Below, one piece after another: positions 33,549 through 43,065 of a DNA stretch of 64,000 nucleotides. The notes under the pieces were generated by a model. That model made no database searches and was not told the DNA's origin. It worked only from the letters and a program-made list of their open reading frames with translations. The position numbers were made by a program, and so were the translations under genes. The stretch's first letter is position 1, and each line of letters opens with the position of its first letter. Source of the stretch: CAWJNF01 sp963844235 (GTDB taxonomy: Bacteria > Actinomycetota > Thermoleophilia > Gaiellales > Gaiellaceae). The stretch covers positions 1 through 64,000 of the forward strand of contig CAWJNF010000004.1 of NCBI GenBank assembly GCA_963844235.1, given 5' to 3'.

Positions 33549-36299
33549 GCGTCACGCTCCTACGCGGTCGCATCCCGCCCATGTGCGCCCGAGGCGGGCG
33601 GTCGCACCCCCGGCGGCGACCGGCCCGGTGAAGAACTGGGAGGGCGACGGCGCCCCGGTAGCGCACGAGCCCCCGCCCGAGCTCGTCCCCACGCTCTACG
33701 GCGCGCCCATCGCGTTCCCCGGCTGGCGCGTGACGCTCGCCAGGCTGGCGGCGCTCCTCGCCGTCGCCGCCGGCGGCTTCTACCTGTACTGGCGGCTCTC
33801 GACGTTGCCCGGCACCGGCGGGCTGGGCCTCGCCTTCTACGCGATCGAGGCCGCAAACTACGCCTCGCTCGCGCTCACGGCCTTGCTGCTGTGGCATCTG
33901 CAGTGGCGCCGCGGGCCGAGAGCGTTCCCGCGCGGCACGCTCGACGTCTACGTCCCGGTCTGCGGCGAGCCCATCGAGATGGTCGAGGAGACGCTGCGGG
34001 CGGCACTCGCCGTCTCCTATCCGCACAGGACGTACCTCCTCAACGACGGCCGTATCACCGGCAAGTCGAACTGGCAGGCGGTCGAGGAGCTCGCCGCTCG
34101 CTACGAGGTGCCCTGCTTCACGCGCACGACCGGCGTACGCGGCAAGGCGGCCAATCTCAACCACGCCCTGCCGCTGACCGGCGCGGACTTCGTCGCGGTC
34201 ATCGACGCGGACCACCGTGCGGCCGCAGGGCTCGCGCACGAGACGCTCGGCTACTTCGCCAACCCGACGGTCGGCTTCGTCTGCACCCCGCAGCAGTTCG
34301 ACAGCGGCGCCGGCGACCCGTTGGGGAACCGGGAGCTGCTCTTCTACACGAGCATGCAACCGGCGAAGGACGCTTGGAACAGCGCGTTCTCGTGCGGCAA
34401 CGGAGTCATCTACCGGCGGGACGCGCTCGCGTCCGTCGGCGGGTTCTCCGAATGGTCTCTGGTCGAGGACGTCCACACGTCGCTCGAGCTCCACGCGAAC
34501 GGCTGGCAGAGCGTCTACCACCCGCGCCCGATCACGACGGGCACGGCCCCGCAGACGGCATCGACGCTCGCGAGACAGCGTCTGCGCTGGGCCACCGACA
34601 GTCTGCGGATCCTCTTCTGGCGCAACCCGCTGCTCGACTGGCGGCTGAGCCTCCGTCAGCGGCTCCACTACCTCCAGACCACGAGCTTCTATCTCGTCGG
34701 GGCGACGCAGACGCTCTTCCTGCTCGGCCCGACGCTCTACCTCTTGTGGGGAATCTCCGTCATGCGCTTCTCCGGGCCCGCCGACTACGTCGTCCACGGA
34801 CTGCCGTACTACGCGTCCATCCTGCTCCTGCTCATGGTCTACGGCGGCGTTCGCGGCGGGCTACGCGTGATCCAGCAGCAGCTCTTCCTCTCGCCGATCT
34901 ACTGCGTCGCGACCGTCGGGGCGCTCGTGCCGTTCAGGCTGCCGGCCGGCGTCACCGACAAGGCGCGTCGCGCCGGGTTCTCCCCCTGCTCCTCCCTCAG
35001 CTCGTACTCGGGGGCCTGTGCGTCGCGGGAATCGCGGTCGCACTACGGGACGGCGGCGGCACGCTCACGATCGCGGGCATCTGGACCGCGCTCCTGCTCG
35101 CCGCGCTGATGCCCTTCACGACGGCAGTCGGCTTCTCGCCGCCGGTGGCCCGCCGGCTGCGCCTCGCCGGGGCGACCGCTGCCGTCGCCGGGGTCGCCGT
35201 CCTCGGCGCCCTCCCTCTCGTGGAGGCGCCGTCCGGGGCGGAGCCCGCGGCAGCCTCGCCGACCCGCCCCGGGGACCCGGCTCAGCCCTCCTCGGCGCCC
35301 GCACCGGCCGCGGACGAGGTTCCGCGGGCCGCCGGGCCCGCGCAGGGGCCGATGCAGGTCGGCGCGCCGCCGGAGGGCGCCTATATCGGCTTCTACAGCC
35401 CCGAGGCGCTCGTGAGCGACCGCACCGCCAAGCGCTGGGGCGCCCGTCATGACGTCAACGTGCAGATCGTGAGCTGGTACCAGCAGTGGCTGTCCGGAGA
35501 AACGCGGTTCCGCGCCGACTGGCTCGACATGGTCGCCCGCCAGGGCGCCGTCCCGATGATCACGTGGGAGCCGTGGGAGAAGCCTCCGGGCGAGGTTCAC
35601 ACACCCTTCCAGCCTGAGGTGAGCCTGACCCACGTCGCGTCCGGTCGCTTCGACCGCTACATCCGCTCCTGGGCCCGCGCGGCCGCAGACTACGAGCGCC
35701 CGATCATGCTGCGCTTCATGCACGAGATGAACGGCAACTGGTATCCGTGGGCAACCACGACGAACGGCAACTCCGAGGCGACCTACATCGCCGCGTGGCG
35801 CCACGTTCACGACCTGTTCGTCGAGGCAGGCGCCTCCAACGTGAGCTGGGTCTGGACGATCAACAGCTTCGCCGGTCTCGACGACCCCCACCGCGACCTC
35901 AGCCGCTTCTATCCGGGCGACGAGTACGTCGACTGGGTATCCGTCACCGGCTTCAACTGGGGCGACTCGCTCGGCGTCGACGCCTGGCGGAGCGTCGATG
36001 AGATCTTCCGCGGCTCCTACAACGAGCTCGCGCGCCTCGGGAAGCCGATCATGGTCTCGGAGATCGGGACGGTCGCCGGCGGCAACGGCGATCCCGCGCA
36101 CTGGATCCGGAGGGCGATGTCACGCTTCGCCGAGGCGTACCCGGAGATCAAGGCGGTCGTCTGGTTCGACTCGCCCTATCCGGGCGAAGCCGACTTCCGG
36201 CTCGAGGGCGAGGAGACGGAGGCGCTGCGCAGCGCCCTGGGCGGCTCGCGCCACTGGGGGCAGCCCGTCACGCTCGTCTCGTCTCGCTCGACCCCCTGA
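33532..36299 (+). CDS. GT2 glycosyltransferase-GH26 fusion, frame-broken
   Basis: Paralogue of the preceding gene and overlapping it by 17 bp. GT2 domain with YLLNDGRITGKSNW, VIDADHRAAAGL, LVEDVHTSLELHANGW and intact QRLRW; multiple membrane helices; Pro/Ala-rich linker; GH26-like domain with GAYIGFYSP, SWYQQWLS, ITWEPWEK, acid/base HEMNG (Glu codon 35724-35726) and nucleophile SEIG (Glu codon 36060-36062). The frame breaks at a five-C run (34982-34986): before it GFSP, after it LLLPQLVLGGLCVAG in another frame; six C would restore about 922 aa. Expected role: inner-membrane polysaccharide synthase with an outward glycosidase that trims or releases the product. GH26 precedent suggests beta-mannan or mixed beta-glucan, not proven. 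Confidence 0.82.
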
Positions 36300-37215
36300 A
36301 CGCGGCCGCCACCGCCGGCGAGCTCGTGGCGCGCCAATCGCGCTCCTTGAGGGTGTGGAACCACACCACGGCGCCGATCCTCCGGTAGCGCGAGAGGGCC
36401 GCGAACATGTCGCGCACCCAGGCGGCCTTGTCGCCGCCGGCCGCGTCCGAGGCCGTCTCGGCTATCCACACCGGCTGTGACCCGAGCCGCGTGATGCGGG
36501 CGTACGCCGAGGCGAACACCGCATCGAACGACCGCCAGCCGCCGAACCCGGGCACCGACGTGCCCCAGTTGTAGCCGTCGAGCGCGAGGACGTCGACGTA
36601 GCGCGACCCGGGGTAGTAGCGCTCGAACGCGTTTGCCGGCGTCGCAGGTACGTCGTCGACGAGCGGCGACCAGATCCAGCGCACGTTCGCCGCGCCCACG
36701 CGAGCGAAGATCCCGTGCAGGCGGCGCCAGGCGCGGACGTAGTCGCGTGCGGAGTTCCCGTTCACGGTTCCGCCCCACGGGTACCACGAGCCGTTCATCT
36801 CGTGCATGGGCCGCAGGTAGAGCGTCTTGCCGTACACCTCGAGCGAGCGCGCCCATCCCTCGACGTACGAGTCGTACGCCCCGTCGGCGATTCGGGACAG
36901 CCGAAATGCCGGCTGTTCGGGCGATCCCGGCGCCCACGGCTCCCAGGTCAGCAAGGGAATCCGCCCGCCGGCGACGATCCTGTCGACCCATTCCGGGGAG
37001 AACGCCGAGCCCCAGCCGTCCCAGTGCTGGTACCAGAGCACGATGTCGAGCGAGCTGCCGACGGCGCGCTCGAGCTCCTCGACGGCTGCCATCCCGGATT
37101 CAGGCGCCGGCGGTGCGTAGGCTCCGAACAGCACCCGCGCTTCCCCCCACCCGTCCCCGCAACCCTGCACGCCGGCCGGGAGGATACGGCACCTCCGACA
37201 GCGCAGTGCGCCCAC
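36268..37215 (-). CDS. Stand-alone GH26-like glycosidase
   Basis: A 315-aa protein related to the GH26 domains of the two fusions but without a transferase. It has LFGAYAPPAPESG, LWYQHWDGWG, LLTWEPWAPG, acid/base HEMNGSWYPW, and a nucleophile-bearing VWIAETASD; the strand VVWFHTLKERDW near the end replaces the VVWFD of the fusions. A short N-terminal segment ending in VQGCGDG may be a weak lipobox, or the gene may start at GTG 37173. Its stop lies 32 bp inside the convergent fusion gene. Likely a secreted or surface endo-glycosidase acting on the same polymer. Confidence 0.8.
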   Translation of the reverse strand: MGALRCRRCRILPAGVQGCGDGWGEARVLFGAYAPPAPESGMAAVEELERAVGSSLDIVLWYQHWDGWGSAFSPEWVDRIVAGGRIPLLTWEPWAPGSPEQPAFRLSRIADGAYDSYVEGWARSLEVYGKTLYLRPMHEMNGSWYPWGGTVNGNSARDYVRAWRRLHGIFARVGAANVRWIWSPLVDDVPATPANAFERYYPGSRYVDVLALDGYNWGTSVPGFGGWRSFDAVFASAYARITRLGSQPVWIAETASDAAGGDKAAWVRDMFAALSRYRRIGAVVWFHTLKERDWRATSSPAVAAAFRGSSETRRA

Positions 37216-37261
37216 CGAGGCTGCGGCCGCGACCCGGCGCGAACGCTACCGTGGACCCGGC

Positions 37262-37870
37262 GTGCGCCGCCCCGTCGCCATCGCGCTTGCCGTCGTCGCC
37301 ACGGTGCTCGGCGCCTGCGGCGGCTCTTCGTCGGAGGCGGAGGCCCCCGCCCCGGCGCCGCCGGCGAGCACAGAGCCGGAGACGGTCACGAGTGCGCCGG
37401 AGACGGCCGCCGCGACAGAGTCGGTCCCGACAGCGACGTGCAGTCGCGAGGAGTTCCCCTCGCAGGGACAGAACCACGTCGACGAGCTTCCGGACGACTT
37501 CGAGTACAACTCCTTCCCGGCGACGAGTGGCCCGCATGCGGCGGAGTGGGTCATCTGGAACGCCTACTCCCAGCAGCTGCCCGCGCTCAACCTCGTCCAC
37601 AACCTCGAGCACGGCGGCATCGTCGTCCAGTTCGGCCCCGATCTCCCCGAGGAGGATCTGCAGGCCGTCGCCGAGTGGTACCTCGAGGATCCCGTGGCGC
37701 TCGTGCTGGCGCCGCTCCCCGAGCTCGAGGACCGGATCGCGCTCACGGCCTGGACGCGTCTCATGACGTGTGACGGCTTCGACCTCGAGGAGTTCACTGC
37801 CTTCCGCGACGAGTTCCGCTTCAACGGGCCGGAGGCGATCCCGCCCGAGAATCTCCAGCCCGGCATGTAG
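37262..37870 (+). CDS. DUF3105 lipoprotein
   Basis: A 202-aa lipoprotein: signal with lipobox VLGACGG, a Pro/Ala/Glu/Thr-rich linker, then a DUF3105 domain with YNSFPATSGPHAAEW and the hallmark NLEHGGIVVQF, whose histidines may bind metal. Surface-anchored; function of the family unknown. GTG start at 37262; divergent from the GH26 gene by 46 bp. Confidence 0.85.
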   Translation: MRRPVAIALAVVATVLGACGGSSSEAEAPAPAPPASTEPETVTSAPETAAATESVPTATCSREEFPSQGQNHVDELPDDFEYNSFPATSGPHAAEWVIWNAYSQQLPALNLVHNLEHGGIVVQFGPDLPEEDLQAVAEWYLEDPVALVLAPLPELEDRIALTAWTRLMTCDGFDLEEFTAFRDEFRFNGPEAIPPENLQPGM

Positions 37871-37981
37871 CGAAGGGCTCGCGCCGCCCGGCTTGCTACG
37901 TCGGGCTCGGGAGGGCGGCCGGCCCGGGAACGTGCCGACGGCCGGGGGGAGGCCCGGCCGTGGCATCGCGGTATGTGGAGC

Positions 37982-38128
37982 TCAGGCGGCGAGCGCGAGA
38001 ACGGAGGCGATGATCGCGATCAGCCCTGTGAAGGAGACCGAGGCGAACGCGATCCGCCGCGCAAAGAGCTTGCGCTCGATGAGCTCGACCATCGCCTTCG
38101 TCTGGAGCTCGGCTGTGATTGCGGTCAT
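37982..38128 (-). CDS. 48-aa single-helix membrane protein
   Basis: MTAITAELQTKAMVELIERK followed by a C-terminal transmembrane helix SFTGLIAIIASVLALAA. An AGGAGG ribosome site lies 7 bp before ATG 38128, which is why the shorter start is preferred over one at 38164. Amphipathic N-terminal helix plus one membrane helix suggests a small regulator of a membrane protein. No family recognised. Confidence 0.6.
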   Translation of the reverse strand: MTAITAELQTKAMVELIERKLFARRIAFASVSFTGLIAIIASVLALAA

Positions 38129-38245
38129 CTCGGGCCTCCTCTCAACGTCTCGGTTACAGGCCATAGGTTCGCACCGAGGGCACGCGAGAGGAATCGCGCT
38201 GGCTGGCGTCTCGGGGTTCGGATTTCCGACCCCTGCGGGTTCGGA

Positions 38246-39280
38246 TCAGCGACCGAGCAGCGCCGAGACGGTCGGGTCGCCCCGACTGGGGCGGGGCCGT
38301 ACCTGGGCCACCGTGCACTGCTCCGGCTCCTTGTCGAGCCGGAAGCGCAGAAGCCGCGTTCCGTGCCGAAAGCGCATGCGCTGCCACTTGTCGAACCGCA
38401 CCTCGACGACGAGCTCCGGCCGCACGGACGCCTGTTCGAGCTCCCCACTCCCCCAGCGATTCGGCTCGCTGAAGCGGCGCTCGGGCGCGTCGGCTCGGAG
38501 CGGCAGGACGAGCTCGGCGATCTCGTCGTGCCGCGCCGGAGCGACGGCTGCGGTGCCGACGTAGCGCAGCTCGCCCGCGTCGTCGTAGAGCCCGAGCAGC
38601 AGGGTCGCGATGCGCCCATCCTTCTCGGCGAAGCGGACCCCGATCACGGCGCAGTCGGCCGTCCGGTGTCGCTTGACCTTCACGACGGCCTCGCGTGAGC
38701 CGGGTCTGTAGGGCTCTCCCAGCCGCTTCGCGATCACGCCGTCGAAGCCGGCCGGGTCGAGGCGCTCCATCCACTGCTCCGCCAGGCTCCGGTCGGTCGT
38801 GCACGGCGAGACGTCGAACGCCAGCGCTTCGACTCGCGCGCGCCGCTCCTCGAGCGGCAGCTTCCAGACCGGCTCCCCGTCCCAGATGAGGACGTCGAAC
38901 GCGACGAAGCGCGCCGGGATCTCGGCCGACAGCTTGCGCACGCGGCTCTCGGCGGGGTGGAGGCGCATCTGCATGGCGTCGAAGTCGAGCGCGCCGTCGC
39001 GCTCGATGACGATCTCGCCGTCGAGCGCCGAGCGGGGCGGCAGGCGCTCCCCGAGTGGTTCCAGCTCGGGGAAGTAGCGAAGCAGCGGGCGCTCGTTCCG
39101 GCTCCAGAGACGCAGCTCGCCGTCGAGGTTCTCGAGCACGCCGCGAAATCCGTCCCACTTGGGCTCGTACTGCCAGCCCTCACCGGGCGGGAGCTCGCGG
39201 ACGAGCTCGGCCTCCATGGGCGGAAAGGGGAGATCGGCCGGCGGCATCGGGCGATTGTACGGGCCGGCGCGTCGCTTCAT
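38246..39280 (-). CDS. ATP-dependent DNA ligase
   Basis: About 344 aa: adenylation domain with nucleotide-binding lysine motif EPKWDGFR, motif III SALDGEIVIERDG, motif IV FDGVIAKRLGEPYRPG and motif V VVKVKRHRTADCAV, then an OB-fold domain (LVVEVRFDKWQRMRFRHGT). This is the LigD-ligase/LigC type found in actinobacterial end-joining and repair. The polymerase partner domain is encoded separately at 27.5 kb. Start uncertain: ATG 39280 has a GAGGG ribosome site; ATG 39247 also precedes the domain. Divergent from the kinase gene at 39327. Confidence 0.9.
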   Translation of the reverse strand: MKRRAGPYNRPMPPADLPFPPMEAELVRELPPGEGWQYEPKWDGFRGVLENLDGELRLWSRNERPLLRYFPELEPLGERLPPRSALDGEIVIERDGALDFDAMQMRLHPAESRVRKLSAEIPARFVAFDVLIWDGEPVWKLPLEERRARVEALAFDVSPCTTDRSLAEQWMERLDPAGFDGVIAKRLGEPYRPGSREAVVKVKRHRTADCAVIGVRFAEKDGRIATLLLGLYDDAGELRYVGTAAVAPARHDEIAELVLPLRADAPERRFSEPNRWGSGELEQASVRPELVVEVRFDKWQRMRFRHGTRLLRFRLDKEPEQCTVAQVRPRPSRGDPTVSALLGR

Positions 39281-39326
39281 GGCGCCCTCATGGCGCTTGC
39301 GAAGGGGCGGCCGTACGATTCCGCAC

Positions 39327-41252
39327 ATGGCAGTGACGACCGACACGCGAATTGGCTCGGTGTTGGCCGGCTACCGGATCGAGGCACTGTTGGGCCGCGG
39401 CGGGATGGGGGTCGTGTACCTGGCACACGACGCTTCTCTCGAGCGCAAGGTGGCGCTCAAGCTGCTCGCTCCCGAGCTGTCGTCCGATGACGCCTTCCGG
39501 GAGCGGTTCCTGCGCGAGTCGCGCCTGGCCGCCTCGATCGACCACCCGAACGTGATTCCCATCTACGAGGCCGGCGAGACCGAAGGTGTGCTCTTCATCG
39601 CCATGCGCTACGTGGAAGGCAGCGATTTCAGGCGGCTGCTCGGGGAGGTAGGCCGGCTGGAGCCGGTGCGCGCCGTTGCCATGCTGGATCAGGTAGCGGA
39701 GGCGCTGGACGTCGCCCACGAGCACGGGCTCGTGCACCGGGACGTCAAGCCTGCCAACGTGCTCATCGCGTCCCAGGGCGGCCGCGAGCACGTCTACCTG
39801 GCCGACTTCGGACTCTCGCGCCGGCTGGCCGCGCCGGGCGCGCTCGAGCGCAGCCACTTCTCCGGCTCGGCCGACTACGTCGCCCCCGAACAGGTACGTC
39901 GGGAGCCTGTCGACGGGCGTGCCGACCTCTACGCGCTCGCCTGTGTCCTCTACGAGTGCCTCACGGGAGAGCCTCCCTTCCGCCGGGAGGCGGTGATGGC
40001 CACCCTCTTCGCCCACCTCGAGGACGCGCCGCCGCCCGCCAGCCACGCCAATCCCGACCTGCCACCTGCCGTCGATCCGGTGCTCGTCCGAGGTCTCGCC
40101 AAGGAGCCCGACGAGCGGCAGCCAACCTGCCGCGAGCTGATCGACGAGGCCCGCGAGGCGCTTGGCATCGCCGCGCCACGTCCCAGCTGGCGCCGCCTCC
40201 CGCGCAGAACCAAGATGGCTGTCGGGCTCGTCGCGCTCGCACTCGCCGCCGCCGCAGCCGTCCCAGCCCTCGTCCTCACCGGTGGGGACAGCCGGGGCGC
40301 CCCGACCACGACTCCGACCTACGAGCCGACTCTGGTCCCCGAAGTCGACTCCGTGCAGCGCATCGACCCGAACACGAACGAGCTGGTGGCCACCTTCCCG
40401 GCCGGCGACGATCCGGTCGCGATTGCCGCCGGCGAAGATTCCGTCTGGACGGCAAGCAAGATCGATGGCACGGTGACTCGGGTTGACCCCACGAACAACG
40501 CCGTGACCATAGCCACCTCGGCGGACGCGCCGACGGACGTCGTCATCGCCGGCGGCTACCTGTGGATCCTCGAAGACGACACGTCCATCGACCAGACCGA
40601 TCCCCTGACGGGCGTCGTCGCTCAGACGCTCGAGCTCAAGGAGGTCGAGGCGGGTCCCGGCCTCCTTGCCGCCGGGCCGGATTCAGTCTGGGGCGCCATT
40701 CTCTGTCGCTGCGGCGACCCAAACTCGCCCGAATCCCATCACGGCGTCGTCGAGATCCGGCTCGATCCCGATGCGCTGTACTCGCCGGACTCGCCCAACG
40801 TCCGAAAGATCGACGTGAGCCGCGCCGGGCCGATCGACATCGCGGTCGGTGAGGGGGCTGTGTGGGTGACGAGCGACTACGCCGCCTACGCCGAGGTGAT
40901 GCGGTTTGACCCCGCACGGGGCAGCCTCGCTGAAACCATACGGATCGAGGACGGCGCGGCCGGCATCGCAGCCGGCGAGGGCGCCGTCTGGGTCGCGAAT
41001 CCGCTCGGCGACACGGTCTCCCGCATCGACCCGGCGACGAACGAGGTCGTCGCGCGGATCGAAGTCGGGGATGATCCGGTCGCCGTCACGGTCGGCGACG
41101 GATCCGTCTGGGTGACGAACTACCTGGACGGGACGGTCTCACGGATCGATCCGGCCACGAACCAGGTCGTTGCCACGATCGAGGTCGGCCGGCAGCCAAA
41201 CCACATCGCCGTTGGTGAGGGCGGCGTCTGGGTGACCGTGCACTCGCGGTAG
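39327..41252 (+). CDS. Ser/Thr kinase-YncE propeller receptor
   Basis: A 641-aa PknB-like receptor kinase. Kinase domain, residues about 15-275: LLGRGGMGVVYLAHD, RKVALKLL, HGLVHRDVKPANVLI, LADFGLSRRL, SADYVAPEQV. One transmembrane helix near residue 295 (VGLVALALAAAAAVPALVL), then an extracellular beta-propeller of YncE blades (VAIAAGEDSVWTASKIDGTV, AGIAAGEGAVWVANPLGDTV, VAVTVGDGSVWVTNYLDGTV). The propeller resembles the separate secreted protein at 12.5 kb. ATG 39327 starts the kinase; the longer open frame runs antisense through the ligase gene and is rejected. Confidence 0.9.
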   Translation: MAVTTDTRIGSVLAGYRIEALLGRGGMGVVYLAHDASLERKVALKLLAPELSSDDAFRERFLRESRLAASIDHPNVIPIYEAGETEGVLFIAMRYVEGSDFRRLLGEVGRLEPVRAVAMLDQVAEALDVAHEHGLVHRDVKPANVLIASQGGREHVYLADFGLSRRLAAPGALERSHFSGSADYVAPEQVRREPVDGRADLYALACVLYECLTGEPPFRREAVMATLFAHLEDAPPPASHANPDLPPAVDPVLVRGLAKEPDERQPTCRELIDEAREALGIAAPRPSWRRLPRRTKMAVGLVALALAAAAAVPALVLTGGDSRGAPTTTPTYEPTLVPEVDSVQRIDPNTNELVATFPAGDDPVAIAAGEDSVWTASKIDGTVTRVDPTNNAVTIATSADAPTDVVIAGGYLWILEDDTSIDQTDPLTGVVAQTLELKEVEAGPGLLAAGPDSVWGAILCRCGDPNSPESHHGVVEIRLDPDALYSPDSPNVRKIDVSRAGPIDIAVGEGAVWVTSDYAAYAEVMRFDPARGSLAETIRIEDGAAGIAAGEGAVWVANPLGDTVSRIDPATNEVVARIEVGDDPVAVTVGDGSVWVTNYLDGTVSRIDPATNQVVATIEVGRQPNHIAVGEGGVWVTVHSR

Positions 41253-41304
41253 GCGCGGCGGCAGGCCGGTTCCCGAGCGGCTGGAGCTCGCGGAGGCAGC
41301 GAAG

Positions 41305-42969
41305 CTACCGCGCCAGCGTCCACGTGAAGCGCGTCAGGCTCTCGCGCGGGGCGAGGCCGCCGGGACGGAGGCCTCGTCGCACGAGCAGTGTCGGAGGGCG
41401 CGCTCGCCTGGCGACGGCGAGTCGCGTCGGGCCCAGCCCTTCCTGACGCCAGCGCACGGAGAGTCCGACGACGAGCAGGCCGACCTCGTCAGCGGCTGCT
41501 ATCACGGCGTCCTCGCCCGGATCGACGAGCACCGGCTCCGTGTCGATGCCGGTCACGTCTTGCAGCACGAGCGAGGCATTCGCGAGCAGCCGGCTCGCAT
41601 CCCGCCGCCCGCTGGCGGCGTCGGCGGTTGTGCCGAGGAGCCGGAGCGGCGCTCTCAGTGCACCCGCGATCCAGGCGCCGATCTCCGCGGCGGTCCAATC
41701 GTGGTCGGCTCCACCGAACGGCACGAGCACCGGAAGGTCGGGGCCTGGCGTCGACGCGGCTCCATCCCGGGTCACGAGCACGCCGACGTCGCACGGAGCA
41801 TGCTCGAGCACGGCGCCGACGTCCCCTGCCGGTACACCCTCGACGAGATCCGCCGGGGAAGCATCGAAGAGAGCGAGGTCGACGTTCTGTTCGGAGGCAA
41901 GCCGGACGACGTCCTCTCCGGGCACCTCGGAGACGAACGCGGCGCCGCGCGCGGCAATCCCGTCGGAGGCGAGCGCGGCCCGGCGCTCTCGCACGCGAAG
42001 CGTAGCCTCGCCGAGCGCCGCCGGCTCGCGAACGAGCTCGGCGAGAATGACCTCGCGTGGAGGCCGGCGGGCCAGCGGCGCGGCCAGCGCCAGGAGCGCC
42101 TCCAGATCGCCGCCTCCGAGGGGCACGACGAGGATCGAGCGCTCCGGGGTGGGCGCCGCGATCGCGGCGGCGCGCTCGGGTCGCTGCTCGGCGGCTCCCG
42201 TGAGGTCGAGCCCCGGATCCTGCTGCAGGATCGCTCGCTCGAGCGCCTGGAGAGGCGGGCTCGGGTCGATGCCGAGCTCCTCGACCAGCGTGCGCCGCGC
42301 CTGCTGGTAGGCCTCGAGCGCCTCGGCCTGCCGGCCCGACCGGTACAGCGCGAGCATCAGCTGACCGCGCAGCCGCTCGCGCAACGGGTGCTCCGCCACG
42401 AGACCCTCGAGCTCGCCGACGAGCTGTGCATGGCGGCCGAGCGCGAGGTCGGCCTCGATCCGCTCCTCGAGCGCCGCGAGGCGAAGCTCCTCGAGGCGCA
42501 CGATCGCGGCCTGCGCGAACTGCTCGTAGGCGAAGTCGGCCAGCGCCGGGCCGCGCCAGAGCGCGAGCGCCTCGCGGAGCTTTGCCGCGGCCGCCTCGGC
42601 CAGCCCGCCGGCGCGGTCCGCCTGGCCCTCGCCGAGCAGGCGCTCGAAGCGGTGCAGATCGAGCTGCTCGGGCTCGAGCTCGAGCGCGTAGCCGGGCGCG
42701 CGCGTGACGAGAGCGGCGCCCATCGCCTTTCGCAGATTCGAGACGTAGCCCTGGAGGACGGGCTTGGCGCTGCCCGGGACCCGCTCGCCCCAGAGCTCGT
42801 CGATCAGGCGCGCGGTCGAGACGACGTGCCCGGCATGCAGCGCGAGAACGGCCAGGACGGCGCGCTGCTGAGGGCCGCCGAGCGGGAGCGAGCGCCCGTC
42901 GACCTGCACGTCGAGCGGGCCCAGGATCCGAACGTCGAGCGCCACTGAGATCCCGTCGGACGCTAGCAC
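41305..42969 (-). CDS. SARP-family regulator fused to Usp-like domains
   Basis: About 554 aa. Residues 1-245: OmpR-like winged helix (DVRILGPLDVQVDGRSLPLG, QRAVLAVLALHAG) and BTAD (RFERLLGEGQADRAGGLAEA, LRERLRGQLMLALYRSGRQA, EELGIDPSPPLQALERAILQ). After a short linker come two alpha/beta units resembling universal-stress domains (RSILVVPLGGGDLEALLALA with RLASEQNVDLALFDAS; then LPVLVPFGGADHDWTAAEIG with AVIAAADEVGLLVVGLS). In place of the usual STAND ATPase, nucleotide-binding Usp folds may supply the sensor. GTG 42969 has a GGAG site; GTG 42945 is possible. Divergent from the repeat-protein gene at 43066. Confidence 0.82.
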   Translation of the reverse strand: MLASDGISVALDVRILGPLDVQVDGRSLPLGGPQQRAVLAVLALHAGHVVSTARLIDELWGERVPGSAKPVLQGYVSNLRKAMGAALVTRAPGYALELEPEQLDLHRFERLLGEGQADRAGGLAEAAAAKLREALALWRGPALADFAYEQFAQAAIVRLEELRLAALEERIEADLALGRHAQLVGELEGLVAEHPLRERLRGQLMLALYRSGRQAEALEAYQQARRTLVEELGIDPSPPLQALERAILQQDPGLDLTGAAEQRPERAAAIAAPTPERSILVVPLGGGDLEALLALAAPLARRPPREVILAELVREPAALGEATLRVRERRAALASDGIAARGAAFVSEVPGEDVVRLASEQNVDLALFDASPADLVEGVPAGDVGAVLEHAPCDVGVLVTRDGAASTPGPDLPVLVPFGGADHDWTAAEIGAWIAGALRAPLRLLGTTADAASGRRDASRLLANASLVLQDVTGIDTEPVLVDPGEDAVIAAADEVGLLVVGLSVRWRQEGLGPTRLAVARRARPPTLLVRRGLRPGGLAPRESLTRFTWTLAR

Positions 42970-43065
42970 GGGTCTCCGAGCACCCTCATGGCAGCCACGT
43001 AGTGCCTGCGAAGCGCCGTCGCCGATGCTCCTTGCAAGGCAACAAGCACACAAAGGGAGGACACA

